Source: Helopsaltes ochotensis
Taxonomy: Eukaryota; Chordata; Aves; Passeriformes; Locustellidae
Length of the DNA stretch: 64,000 nt
Reading direction: 5' to 3'
Assembly: GCA_013400155.1 (NCBI GenBank)
Contig: VXBM01000283.1
Location: forward strand, 1 to 64,000
Shown here: positions 38,710 to 48,625 of the stretch, piece after piece
Numbering within the stretch: position 1 is the first letter of the stretch
Layout of the letters: each line of letters opens with the position of its first letter
Notes under the pieces: generated by a model
The model's database searches: none
Seen by the model: only the letters and a program-made list of their open reading frames with translations
Told to the model about the DNA's origin: nothing
Program-made: the position numbers and the translations under genes

Positions 38710-39080
38710 CTCTAGAAGGAGACGTTGTCCTCCCGTCTCGTCCCACCCCGCGGTGCAGGGCACGCCCGAACAGCGGCTCCGTGTGGGGCTCTGCGGACCC
38801 TCCCGGCCGCTCCAGGCCGCGCTGCCGGGCCGGCGGACGGACGGACGGACGGACGGACGGAGAGAAGAAGGGCAGGAGGAAGACATGAAGGGAGGGACCG
38901 GCGCTCCTCTGCTGCCCTCTGCTGCGGGGACCCACACCGCTGCGCTCCCGCCGAGCTCCCGGGAGAGCCGCCGTGGCAGGACAGCTCCGTGCACCGAGGA
39001 GACGGGAACTGGGAACTCCCGGTGCGAGGCGATGCCCGCCCCGCCCCTGATGGAGCGGCTGGAGCCGGGTACCTGCAGGG
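38710..39080. promoter_or_regulatory. CpG-rich block, outer part of a CpG island
   Basis: GC-rich DNA with many CpG sites rises abruptly after AT-richer flanks and falls again by about 39110. It includes a 7-unit CGGA microsatellite. Several long open frames on both strands (up to 180 codons) arise because GC-rich DNA lacks stop codons; their Pro, Arg and Ser composition and repeat-derived RPSVRPSVRP stretch argue against coding. The block could be an upstream regulatory region or the promoter of a divergent transcript. Confidence 0.6.
38834..38861 (+). repeat. (CGGA)7 microsatellite
   Basis: Seven exact CGGA units inside the CpG block. Each unit carries a CpG, so the repeat is a dense methylation target and may vary in length between individuals. 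Confidence 0.95.
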
Positions 39081-39704
39081 ACAAAGGCCGCACCTGGAGG
39101 TGGAAACACATGATTGACTCATCCGAGGGGTCAAAACTTGCCCCCCTGCGCTCCCAGAGCAAACCTAAATTTAGCAGTGTTGTCCATTTTATACCTGAAG
39201 ATGATTAACGCCCCAATTAAGAGTTGTGAGCGAAGAGAAACTATGTATTTAACAAGTTTTGGGATGTTATTGAAATGATATTGAAACTTAAGCTGCATCT
39301 AGGAATGCCGCATCATCCTGGAGCTGGAAGGCACCGGCGGGGACAGCAGGGCCGGGATGCTGCCAGCCCTCCGGCACGGCTCTCCCTGCACCTCGGGGCG
39401 CTGCCACACAGGCGGCATGCGAGGGCACGAGCACTGGTGGCACAGTTCTTATTTCTCTCCAGTTTCGACGGGATGCAAGCGATGTGAGGACTTTCACCCC
39501 GAGCGAAATGCTCGGTACAGCGCCGCAGGTGCCCGCCGCAGGCGGCCCTTCCCGGCCACCCGGGCGTCGCTGTACCGAGGTCGGCGCGGCTCAGATGCCC
39601 AGAGAGCCGGGTCCTCCTCGACTCGCTCCCTGTCCCCTCCCTTGTACTCCTGGCCACGTCCTGCCCTCTCCCTCTGCCGCCTCGGGGCGCCCACAGCCGC
39701 TGCC

Positions 39705-39735
39705 GGGGGCGGGGCCGTGCTTCAGCCCCGCCCCC
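39705..39735. promoter_or_regulatory. Pair of GC boxes (Sp1-type)
   Basis: gggggcggggcc at 39705-39716 is a GC box on the + strand, and gccccgccccc at 39725-39735 is one on the minus strand, 8 bases apart. Both match the Sp/KLF consensus. They lie about 30-60 bases upstream of the CCAAT box. Confidence 0.6.
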
Positions 39736-39765
39736 AAGCGCAGGCCCCATAGGTCTCCGCCGCTG

Positions 39766-39772
39766 CCAATCA
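39766..39772 (+). promoter_or_regulatory. CCAAT box (NF-Y type)
   Basis: ccaatca follows gctg at 39762-39765 and is followed by acc. It matches the NF-Y core. NF-Y sites usually lie 60-100 bases before the start site, which would put the start near 39830-39870 and fits the YY1 motif. Confidence 0.5.
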
Positions 39773-39826
39773 ACCTGCCCCGCCTTCCCCCTCTGCTGCT
39801 GAATCCACCGCCGAGCAACGGATTGT

Positions 39827-39837
39827 GGCCGCCATCG
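39827..39837 (-). promoter_or_regulatory. YY1-type motif
   Basis: The reverse complement reads cgatggcggcc and contains the YY1 core ATGGCGGC. In vertebrate promoters this motif is often found just downstream of the transcription start. That supports a start near 39800-39830 but does not prove it. Confidence 0.45.
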
Positions 39838-39876
39838 ATTCTCTCGACCTGCCTTGCGGCCCCCGTCCCACGCACA

Positions 39877-39912
39877 TCCCGGTGCCGCTCCCGGTGCGGC
39901 TCCCGGTGCCCA
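39877..39912 (+). repeat. Three tandem 12-bp GC-rich units
   Basis: Units 39877-39888, 39889-39900 and 39901-39912 all begin tcccggtgc and differ only at the ends. They lie inside the CpG island, probably in the 5' untranslated region. Confidence 0.8.
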
Positions 39913-39919
39913 CCAGGGG

Positions 39920-39925
39920 ATGTAG
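39920..39925 (+). promoter_or_regulatory. Start-stop upstream ORF (ATG-TAG)
   Basis: An ATG at 39920-39922 is followed at once by TAG, with G at -3 (cagggg before the ATG). I see no other ATG between about 39840 and the proposed start at 40149. If transcription starts upstream of 39920, the leader carries a minimal start-stop upstream ORF, a class known to hold ribosomes and lower translation of the main frame. This depends on the unproven start site. Confidence 0.45.
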
Positions 39926-40148
39926 GAGGACGCGCGGCCGAACGTACCCGAGCAGCGCCGCCGCCACATCTCCCGGCGCGGCCGCCTATCGCCTGCAAGG
40001 GCGGGCGCAGCCGCCGCCGCGGCCGTGTGGCTGCCGGTGTTCCTCGGGGAGAGCGGGAAGGGGCACGGCTGCTCCCGCCTGCCCCCCCGCCGCCGGTCCC
40101 GTCCGGCTCTCCGTGCCTTTAGCCTGTGCCTGCCCGTCCCGCGGGGCC

Positions 40149-40191
40149 ATGGAGCGCGCGTTCACGCCGCTGGAATGCCTCCTGCCCGCCG
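40149..40191 (+). CDS. Probable first coding exon of an unidentified + strand gene
   Basis: The ATG at 40149 lies at the 3' side of the CpG island in a good Kozak context (ggggccATGg). The frame reads MERAFTPLECLLPA and then one base (G) before a splice donor (G|gtatgg at 40192), so the exon ends in phase 1. The frame is open further upstream but has no earlier in-frame ATG back to about 39825, and the only other ATG noted is the start-stop pair at 39920. I do not recognise the peptide and give no function. The rest of the gene should lie to the right, after an intron whose acceptor is uncertain (candidates at 40571, 40732 and 41930). If the frame reads on into the intron it stops at 40254-40256, so splicing is needed for a protein of useful length. 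A non-coding first exon remains possible. Confidence 0.5.
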
Positions 40192-40570
40192 GTATGGTAC
40201 CTCCTGCCGCTTCGGCTGAGTTTTGGGCTCCATACAGCGGTTTGGTGCCGTGTTAACTCCCTCTGGGGTTCCAAATTGGCATTTAAACGCCGAGCCCTTC
40301 GGGTTCAGTCGGTACTTTCCGTTTGCCGCCGCCGTTTCCCTGGCTTGGCCGGGCCGAGCGCTCCGGTGACGCCTGTCTGTCCCGTATCTCCTGGCTGGCC
40401 CCTGGGGAGAGGGGTCCCCGGGCTTGGCATCCATCCCCCGTGTACCTTTGGCTCCCCGCCTCCTGCCTGCGTGCTTTGCCCTAGAGCCACCCTTGCACCC
40501 TGCCTTGCCCTTCAGTTCCGCACAGCAAAGCTTTGAGGTTTGTATTCAGGTTTTCTTTGGTTTTCCGCAG

Positions 40571-40610
40571 CTAACCAACAGTATTGTGGTTTTGATATTA
40601 TTTTTGGGAG
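40571..40610 (+). CDS. Candidate second exon (40 bp), low confidence
   Basis: A strong acceptor with a long pyrimidine tract (gttttctttggttttccgcag) precedes 40571, and a good donor (gggag|gtgagc) follows 40610. Joined in phase 1 to the proposed first exon it stays open (ANQQYCGFDIIFG) and ends in phase 2. The intron would be only 379 bp. I do not recognise the peptide. Strong-looking splice pairs occur by chance in 24 kb of sequence, and two other acceptors (40732, 41930) also fit phase 1. Confidence 0.3.
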
Positions 40611-41344
40611 GTGAGCTTTATTAATATACATCATTAACCTTATTATGTGTCTAAAGGATGGAGGACCTTGTAATAAGCACAGACTCATCCAAGTTTGGAA
40701 TAGGCATCTCTTCTTCACTCTGTGTTTGCAGTGTCTAATTCAGTAGGGTCCAATTTGTTGTTCAATGATACCATTATAAACAGTAAATATTTTTATCTTT
40801 CTATAGCGTGACTATAAAGCTGGATAAAAAATAATTTTGGCATAGCAGCTGAATTCTAACTGACACTGCTCTTTTCTACTCTGTTCTGGCACCAGCTGCT
40901 GCATTGAGGTAAATGTTATTTATTTACTAGTAAGATCTGTAGGAAGGGCAGAGTACAACAGAATGCACACTTTTAACAATTCAATACATTTTTACAGTAG
41001 CAGTTTAAAAGCATGTTTAAATTTATTCCACTGTGATACATTTTTAAAGTCATGCTTTGCTCTGATTCTTAAAAACTTCTTCAGGATAAGGCCAAAACTA
41101 CTAACAGGTAAAGCTGCACTCAAAGTACTCCTGCCAGAAATGTGTATTTGACACTATGTGTATGTGGACTTTGAGACACACTGTTGCTTTGGGTGGAAAG
41201 AGGGAATGAGCGGGTAGGCAAGATTTTAATGGGTGAGCTTTGATTCCTTGTGATGCGATGTCCTCTTGTATACAATAAGTGTTTACTAAGGATGTAATAA
41301 GGCCAAACAGAAAGCTGCCTTAGGAAGTTCATAAGAGCACTGCA
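40611..41344. other. Probable intron sequence
   Basis: AT-rich DNA with strong-looking acceptors at 40732, about 40891 and 41085, each with only short open frames behind it. None is convincing alone. No transposon is seen. Confidence 0.4.
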
Positions 41345-41765
41345 GCATCTGACCTAGGAGGACTGGCTGAAAAAATTGGGCTGTTCAGGCTGGAGAAGAG
41401 GTTGCTGTGAGGTTGTGTGGAGACCTCATAGCAAGTGCCCAGGGAACCTACGGGGAAGCCAGAGAGGGATTCTCCAACTGGAGCTATAGTGATAGGACAA
41501 GGAGTAATGGGCTCAAATTCAAAGAGGAACAATTTAGGTTATAGATATTGGGAAGAAATTCTTTACTGTGAGAGTGGTGAGACACTGGAACAGGTTGCCC
41601 AGAGTGGCTGTGAATGCCCCAACACTGACACTGTTTAAGGCCAGGTTGGATAAGGCCTTGAGCAATGTGATTTAGTGGGTGGTGTCCCTATCCATGGCAG
41701 GGAAGTTTGGAACTAGATAATCTTCGAGGTCCATGCCAATCCCTTAACTTTTTATGATTCCATAA
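41345..41765 (+). mobile_element. CR1 LINE, 3' fragment (about 420 bp)
   Basis: + strand CR1 3' part. It contains gggctgttcaggctggagaa, acactggaacaggttgccca, aggccaggttggataaggcc and the end tttatgattccata. The usual 3' end is somewhat decayed. It is non-functional and lies just downstream of the CpG island in the presumed first intron. Confidence 0.92.
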
Positions 41766-41929
41766 ATTTATCCCTGTGGAAGTACTGGCATTGCTTTTTG
41801 TATTATAAGATAGTTGCCTTTGATAGGTACTGTATGATGTAGAGCTGCCAAATGTGCTCAGTTTCTTTGATTATGTCTGGTTGGATTTGAAGATTGGAGG
41901 TACTTGTTCAGTTTTCTTGTGACCCACAG

Positions 41930-42102
41930 CCATCTCATACCAGAGGCTCCAGCTGGATGTAAAGAAGCCTGCTTCTCGGAAAGAAAAGTCTGTTACTTGC
42001 TACAAATCAGTTAGTTATACAGGCTGTGCCTGTAAAATTTACAGTGGTACTTCATCAGGATCCTTGTCATCATTACAGACATTCATTACCAGCATTACCA
42101 AC
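41930..42102 (+). CDS. Candidate exon, donor unclear, low confidence
   Basis: The acceptor (gttcagttttcttgtgacccacag) is good. In phase 1, which fits the proposed first exon, the frame is open from 41930 to the TGA at 42103. The first part reads ISYQRLQLDVKKPASRKEK, with codons that look less AT-driven than the surroundings (CAG, CTC, CTG, AAG). No strong donor lies inside; the best are gttagt near 42009 and gtaaaa near 42031. I do not recognise the peptide. It may be a real exon with a weak donor, a terminal exon, or chance. Confidence 0.27.
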
Positions 42103-42840
42103 TGAATTAGCCTGCTCAAAGTATTCAAGGCTAAGCAGATTTATTTGGCAATTTCCCCATTTAAGCTCTGGTATCCTGCTTGGGGGCCTCAGAAGTAAGG
42201 TTTTCAGAACTGGATAGGTAAAATGAGCCTCCCAATTTCTTCTGGAGAAGGTACCTACCAGTAGTTCCTCCATCTGTTTGCTTTGTTGGGATAGGTATTG
42301 AAGTGTACAAATGGTATAAAGCTAATCAATTAAGAACATGGCACTTCCTACAAGCTAAACATGAGCTTACAAAATGAACCCTTTTGAGGCCATTGAGGCA
42401 CTATAGACCTTGCTCCTTTCCTTCAATACTAGAAATAATATGATGTGGGACTGTGTTTATGGTGGGGACACTGTGAAAGATTCATAAGCTATGTTTGAAA
42501 ATAATTAATTACTTTGTTTCTCTTTTTGAAGTTGTTCAGAAATTATGCTTTTATTGATACAGGATAGAGTAAAACACTCCCATTTTAGACTGTTATAGTA
42601 TTTAGATACCTGAATTGGAATTTCAGGGCCATGTATCCCTTGGTAATTTTAGTCAGTGTAGTTAGAGCGAGTTCTTAGATTGTACATCTCTCTCTATCTC
42701 ACCTGATTGATGTTCAAGTAGGAGATATTTGAGAACTGCTGTGCTAACTAGTATGCTCAGGGACTTGAAAATTATTCAGTCAAACAGCTGGAGCACAGTT
42801 GAAAATCACCATGCTACAGTCAGAACACTGTGCTGTGGAC

Positions 42841-42877
42841 TTCCGAACTATGTTGATTTGCTTAACATAGTTCAGAA
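42841..42877. repeat. Hairpin with 14-bp stem and one mismatch
   Basis: gaactatgtt (42845-42854) pairs exactly with aacatagttc (42864-42873) across a 9-base loop. Beyond one mismatch, ttc (42841-42843) pairs with gaa (42875-42877). It is shorter than a normal microRNA precursor. No further pairing is seen outside it. Confidence 0.8.
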
Positions 42878-45315
42878 TGGGTAACAAGATAGAATTTAAA
42901 GTGGGATTAAGTCTAAATTTGTGTCTTGAACACTGAAACAAATATATTTTCATTTCCTCATGGAATGAAACCTTTAAAAAGACTCACAGAAGGCTCTACC
43001 ACAGAGACCTGTATGCTGTGTGAAAGGGTCAGGCAGAAGCTTCACAGGCAAACTCTTGTAGAAGGCTCATAATAATGTCACACTGCAGCCTGTGAATTCG
43101 TGACAAGAGTAGCTTTGTTTATTCTGGAGCATCCTTTGATACACTCGACATTTCCCTCCTGCTGTTTATACCCTTTTCTTGCACTGTCATTGCCTCCTGC
43201 TGCTTGTCCCAGACTGTGCTGCAGGCACTTCTGCAGAGAGACAAGTGTTTCTAATTTATTATTTTAATACGGTGAACTTTGGAAGCTGAGTGTTCTGTGC
43301 TTGTGACTGTTTAACAGTGGAAGTACTGTAGCATCCTCTAATAAGGTTGCCCCTGAATACCACTTGAGATTTTGAGTAGGGCAGAGTGCCAGTTTGCTAG
43401 GCTGTGTTTTCTCTCAGGGAACGTTTTACATTGCCTGCCATAGCATGGCCTGGATTCTCGCTCATCTCCCGATGTGATTAACGATTCCTTGCCTTGCACA
43501 GTCCTTAAAAGTGCAGCTCAGTATTGGTTATATCAGTGGAGTGATGCAGAAGGAGGGTATCTTCCTCAGTTTATAATCCAACAGCTCCCAATATGAGTGT
43601 CGTGCCTTGTAGAGGTGGGAGGGCTGCAAAGAAGCAGCAAGTCTTATTTATCCCTCTGCTCTCTTCTGTGCCTTGCAGAGGCTGTGTTGGAGCTGGGCTT
43701 GCTCTGAGTGACAGGGAGCCTGTGCTACCAGTGTGAGTTGGTTTCCCTGTCCCCACTTCTCCATGCCCCAAGTCAAATGCACTTCTGAACTATGCTGTGT
43801 TCAGAACTGGTGGTTAACACTTGGTTTGCTCAGAAGTGGTCATGCTGTCTTTATCTCACTGAAGCAAGGTCGTCTATGTGCCATGAGAGACAGATCCACA
43901 GCACATAGGACAAAGACTGCTTTCAGAATTATGGAGAAAATATATAGTTATTTCCTTGTGCAAAGGGACTATAAAATTCTGCATTGAATTTAAAGCAAAG
44001 AGAACAAGAGGAAGCAACAATATGCTCTGAATGCTCTTCCATCATTCTGCAAGCTTGATTGTCTCTTGCTTTACTCTATGTCTTCTCCTGGAAATGTTAC
44101 TGGCTGTAAATGAGTTGCCTCTGAAAGGATTTTATCACCATATTCCTTTTAAATGCCTGGGGCTTGAACTTCTTCTCTAATGCTTCCTTTTATCTGACAC
44201 TAAGGATTCAAAGTTATTTTGTGGAACAGTGACATGTTTGCCATTCAGCGAATGACCTCCGGCCTGGTACATGTGCCAATGACTGTTTAAATGTCCCTTT
44301 ACTAAAGCTCTTCATGGTATCTATGATTCATTATCTTGCAATCTAATTCACAAAACTCTGTGATAGAAACTGAGACAGTCGTGGGGTTAGAAAATCAAAC
44401 TGATGGTCTCTTAGTTCCTGAATATTAAAAGTGTATGGAAAAGGTGTGGAGTCCCAAACTATTGGATAGCTCTGCAATTTTGCAGGATTTGTGTCACAGC
44501 TGTTGGGTCAGACTAGTGATGTTTTCAGGTGAATTGGGTCATTCAAAAGCTGTTACTGAATTCATCTAAACTGAAAGAGTGTTAGCAGGGGTGTCAGTTC
44601 TTTTAAGACTACTACTGGCGTTCCTTAACAAAATTAGGAAGCACTTCCATATGGCTATTACATTTTTCTGTCTTTTTCTCTGAAATACTTTAAAAATACT
44701 TTTTTTTTCTGTGAATGTTGCTGACCTGCTCCTGGTCCTAATTTCGTTTAAGTAGCAACACCATTCATCTAAACTCATTAGTTAGTTTTTGAAGTAGCTG
44801 TTAGTATTCAGCTGCTCGGACCCTGCTGCTTGCTAATCTGCTGTACTGGATCAGCATTTATTTTGTAAGTATTATTGTATAGGTTACTTACAGGTGCACT
44901 TATGAGTGAAGTATTAAAGGCAGAATGGCATTTAAAAGACATTCATTGTTAACCACTTTCTTTTAGATCTTTGCTTTCACTCATGGAAAGCTTTTGGAGT
45001 TTTGTGGGGTTTTTTATGCTTTCTGTGCAGGCATGTTATTTGGAATGGGGTAACAACTCAGCTTTAACCATTTTAACGAGGCACTTTTAACGTTGGAGCT
45101 AATAGGAAAATGAGTAGACATTTACTTATTTTACTTGTTTTTGTACACACACACACGCAGGGCCACCTTTTGAAACGTGTTGACTTCAGTTGTTTATGTG
45201 GATGTTGGATTCTCATGTTGTGCTGTGTCAGTGCACTGATAGTTTCATGCCTTGCAGTCATGAATAGGGCATAGCTCTCTTTTGAGTGGGAATATGATGG
45301 TGAAGGGGTCTGAGG

Positions 45316-45424
45316 TCATCTCAAAAAACAAAACAAAAAACAAAAAACAAAAAAAAGACAAGAACAACCCAGAAACTAAAACAAAATCCACCTCCAAAAA
45401 CCCCACAAATAAGCAGCCTTACAA
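45316..45424 (+). repeat. A/C-rich low-complexity tract
   Basis: A-rich sequence with short C interruptions (aaacaaaaaac and aaaaaccccac types), giving a spurious lysine- and asparagine-rich open frame at 45282-45473. Confidence 0.75.
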
Positions 45425-46602
45425 AAAGAACCTTGAACTAACAAAAAATATCTTCAAGACCCATCGAGTATAAGAGCAATAATGATGTTACTGGAATTTC
45501 TGAGGCAAAACCTCACATTCATTACTGCTTGCCCAGATAGTAAAGCACCTGGATAAATTAAATTCCTTTTGGAAGGTCTTGTTATTTTCCATCATCTGAG
45601 ACTTAAGACACTAGCTGATCTCCTGGAGTCTTCTTTTTTTTTCCATCTCTTTTTTTCTTTTTCTTTCTTTTTCTTTTTTTTTTTTTTTTTTCCTGTGATT
45701 TAAGGAGATGGGAGATACACTTGTTCCAGTCATCAAATGTTCATGTTGCTTGTATCCAATTAAAGTGTGTGCAGAAATACTGAAAACCATTTAAACTTGT
45801 TAGTGTTTAAAGAGCAAAATATTAATCTTAAGAAGGTACAGGGAGTCAAGGAGAGTAGTGGACTTTCAACTTTTGTTTCTCCTCTGCTGTATTCACTTGC
45901 ATGTCTCTGATCAGCCCTTAAAACACTATAGCAGTTTCACAGCATTCTTTATCATTGTGCTGTATCTCAAATCTGTGTGTATACATACATATAAAAGCTA
46001 CTTTTGCTTTCTGGAAGTGGAAAACAGAAGAGGCTTTGTTTGGTTGGTTTTTTTTTCCTGCTTACAAAGCTCATCTAAGTCTGATTTATGGAGAAATTGA
46101 ATATGTGGCATAGAAATGAAGCACTTTATTTACACAGGAGAAAACATAACACAGGTAGATTTCAGGTTTTTCAAGATCCAAAATAAAAAATCCCAGGCAT
46201 TCTTGTGGATTTGCTTTAGGTTAGGACAACCTGAGATATTAATCAAAGCATAATCTTTGTAGAAAAGAGCAGCATGAAGAGTGAAACCTAAAATCAAAGT
46301 CTTAAAAAAGGCAAGCTAAAAAATCCCCAAGTAAAGAAGCCACGTGAAAACAACCTAAAGGGTTAGCAGCTTCTTTTCATTCTCATCAGCTTTCACTTCT
46401 TATGAGTTTTAGGCTTGGATGTAAACTTAGGGGTTAGGGCCTTTAAGAACAAATGCTGTTAACTTTATCCAGGGAAATTACTAGTTAGAAATGCAGCATT
46501 TTTTTGTGTGTGCGTGTGACAAAAAAATAACCATGCCAGTCTCAAAATACCATTGTTGAAAACTGTGGATAAAAAGAGGGAGCTTCTCTCCCTCTACCCT
46601 CC

Positions 46603-46690
46603 AATAAAACAAAAGAAAAATGCCAAATTAGCAAATAAACCAACAAAACTTCAGAACCAACCCACAAACAAATAAAAATCCCAACAACCC
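46603..46690 (+). repeat. A/C-rich low-complexity tract
   Basis: A- and C-dominated sequence (aaaccaacaaaac, accaacccacaaacaaat). It belongs to the same class as the other A/C tracts. Confidence 0.6.
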
Positions 46691-47917
46691 AGTAGTAGAT
46701 CTTATCCAGTATAAAATTTAGTAAATCAACAGGAGAGAACTCAGATGTATGCAACTGCTTTTTGGTACAGCATAGAACATTTCCTGTCTCTGATTTCTAC
46801 ACAGAGAGAGGAATTTGCAGTGTGTCCAGCAAGGTTAATTAATCTGATCTATAGCCAAATAATTTCAAGATTGAAATGAACTATCAGTTGTCTTTTCCAC
46901 CAGAGTATAGCTGACCACACTGAACTATAACTAGTTCTTCAGTTTTTTGCCTTACATTTTTCTGTAAAATATAGCTGTGGTGAATTAGATGCAAGTTTAT
47001 GGAAACAAGTTCTCCATTCTATTCAGCTCTGACCTTAAATACAAGGAATATGATTAACAGTGTTTGTGTAGTACTGCCTTTGCAAAATTAAAAAGAGAAT
47101 TGAGAATTTAAAGTTTTACAGAAACATTCTGTTAGTTAAATTCTACATAGAGAGCACACTTAGTAGCTTTTGGATTGCTTTAAATTAAATTTACTGCTAT
47201 ATATCCAATAGCAGTTGAAGCTGCTGGAAGGCTTTTCCTGTAATTTCCTAGCTTTGAATTTTATTTTGAATGGCAGTTGAATTTTCACAGTGCTAGTGCT
47301 GATTCTTTGTAGCTTGTGTTGATGGATTGTCTGCCAGACTTCCTCTCTGGCAGGACAGAAGCTGGAGGGATGCATGTGTTTATCAGGCCAATTGAAATAA
47401 ATAGGAAACCGGCCAGTGAACTAAAGCTTCAGTAGGAGCAGAACCTCTACCCTCAAAACTTACCTATTTATTCTGTAGTTGTGACTGATGGTGTGGATTC
47501 TGTTTGGTTTTATTTCTTGTTTTCTCTTACTGTAGCTCTTTTTTCTGGTCTATCCTTTACCCCGAATTATCTGGTCAACACTGATACTGGGCAACACAGC
47601 AATAAGTCAGTAAAGAAGTATTTATATGTACAGTTTTTGACCAAATTGTTCAGTGTCTTTGGTGGTAAAAACTGTCTGACAGAGGGCAAAGTTGGCTTTA
47701 CTGCAAAAGGAAAATATGTAGATACTAGAAAGCACTGGGGACTCGACTAGAAAAGCTTTGACTTCCATGATAGTGTCAGTAAGGGTGTCTGTAGACTTGC
47801 TTGGTGCGGACACAGCAAAATGTGTCAGGAAAGGCATTCTTTCTTTTTCCTCTTTTTTCCCCACAGACCCAATTCACAATTATGTATTCTGTATAGGCAT
47901 TCATGAAAGAAGAGAAC

Positions 47918-48625
47918 TCCATCAGCAGTACAGGTTGGGTTGACCTACTAAAGAGCAGCTTTGCTGAGGAGGACCTGGGAGTCTTGGTGAATGACAGGCT
48001 GACTGTGAGCCAGCAGTGCCCTTGTGGCCAGGAGAGCCAATGGTATTGTGGGGTGCATGTGAAGAATGGAAGAATGTGCCCAGCAGTTCAGGGAAGCTGA
48101 TCCTGCCCCTCTACTCAGCCCCAGTGATGCTGCATCTGGAATGCTGTGTCCAGTTCTGGGATTCACGGTACAAGAAAAGCATGATCATCATTCACTTGTC
48201 CAGTGAAAGATGATCAGGGGTCTGGAACGTCTCATAGGAGGAGAGACTGTGAGAGCTGGGCCTGTTTTGTCTGGAGAGGAAACTAAGAGGGGATCTTATT
48301 AATGCATATAAATACCTCAAAGGCAGGTGCCGAGAGCATGATGCCAGACTCTTTTCAGTGGCCCTCAGTGACAGAAGAAAGCAATAGCCATAAACTATAA
48401 CATAAGTAGTACCAGCTCAACATAAAAAAGAACTTATTTACATTGAGGGTGGCAGAAAACTGGAACAGGCTGCCCAGAGAGCTTATGGAGTGTTCCCTCT
48501 GGAGACATTCAAAATGCACCTGGAAGAGTTCCTGTGTGACCTGCTCTAGGTGACCCTCCCTTTCTAGGAGGATTGGCCTAAATGATCTTCAGAGGTCCAT
48601 TCCAACCTTAACGATTCTGTGATTC
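47918..48625 (+). mobile_element. CR1 LINE, 3' part with decayed reverse-transcriptase region
   Basis: + strand CR1 of about 700 bp. It includes the end of ORF2 (gaggaggacctgggagtctt, gagccagcagtgcccttgtg, ctgtgtccagttctggga) and the 3' end (gtccattccaaccttaacga, then ttctgtgattc at 48625). Frames are broken by stops and indels. Short open frames at 47903-48213 are pieces of it, and the minus-strand frame at 47948-48166 is a shadow. Confidence 0.92.

Larger units (their letters stand above)
39320..40490 (+). promoter_or_regulatory. CpG island, probable promoter of a + strand gene
   Basis: This is the densest CpG region of the window; for example, 39961-40020 holds 11 CpG in 60 bases by count. 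It contains a GC box (39705-39716, gggggcggggcc), a reversed GC box (39726-39735, ccccgccccc), a CCAAT box (39766-39772) and a YY1-type site (39827-39837). There is no TATA box at a useful distance. Such TATA-less islands usually drive broadly expressed genes from several start sites. The CCAAT and YY1 positions suggest transcription starts near 39800-39900 on the + strand. The block ends near 40490, beyond the likely first exon. The start site itself is inferred. Confidence 0.8.
42103..47917. other. Probable intron or intergenic sequence
   Basis: No supported gene. The stretch includes a near-perfect 14-bp-stem hairpin (42841-42877), an (AC)n run near 45147-45160, an A/C-rich tract (45316-45424), a T/C tract (about 45632-45692) and another A/C-rich tract (46603-46690). 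Open frames stay below 90 codons. Confidence 0.5.

Noticed and set aside
38620..39208. Long overlapping open frames (130-180 codons) on both strands in the first CpG block
   Set aside because: GC-rich DNA has few stop codons. The frames overlap on both strands, are Pro-, Arg- and Ser-rich, and part of the sequence comes from the CGGA microsatellite.
39910..39920. Possible CTCF core (ccaccagggga)
   Set aside because: Only the left half of the consensus matches; the ggcgc part is missing.
39313..40256. Open frames of up to 218 codons in the second CpG block
   Set aside because: Same composition effect. They lack ATG starts in good context or cross the likely promoter and first intron.
42528..42566. 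Short exon-like segment after a strong acceptor (tctctttttgaag)
   Set aside because: Good acceptor, but the donor is weak and the peptide is too short to support.
42714..42880. Exon-like segment in phase 2 after tgttcaag
   Set aside because: It is open for about 55 codons, but the pyrimidine tract lies far from the acceptor, the frame overlaps a hairpin, and open frames of this length are common here.
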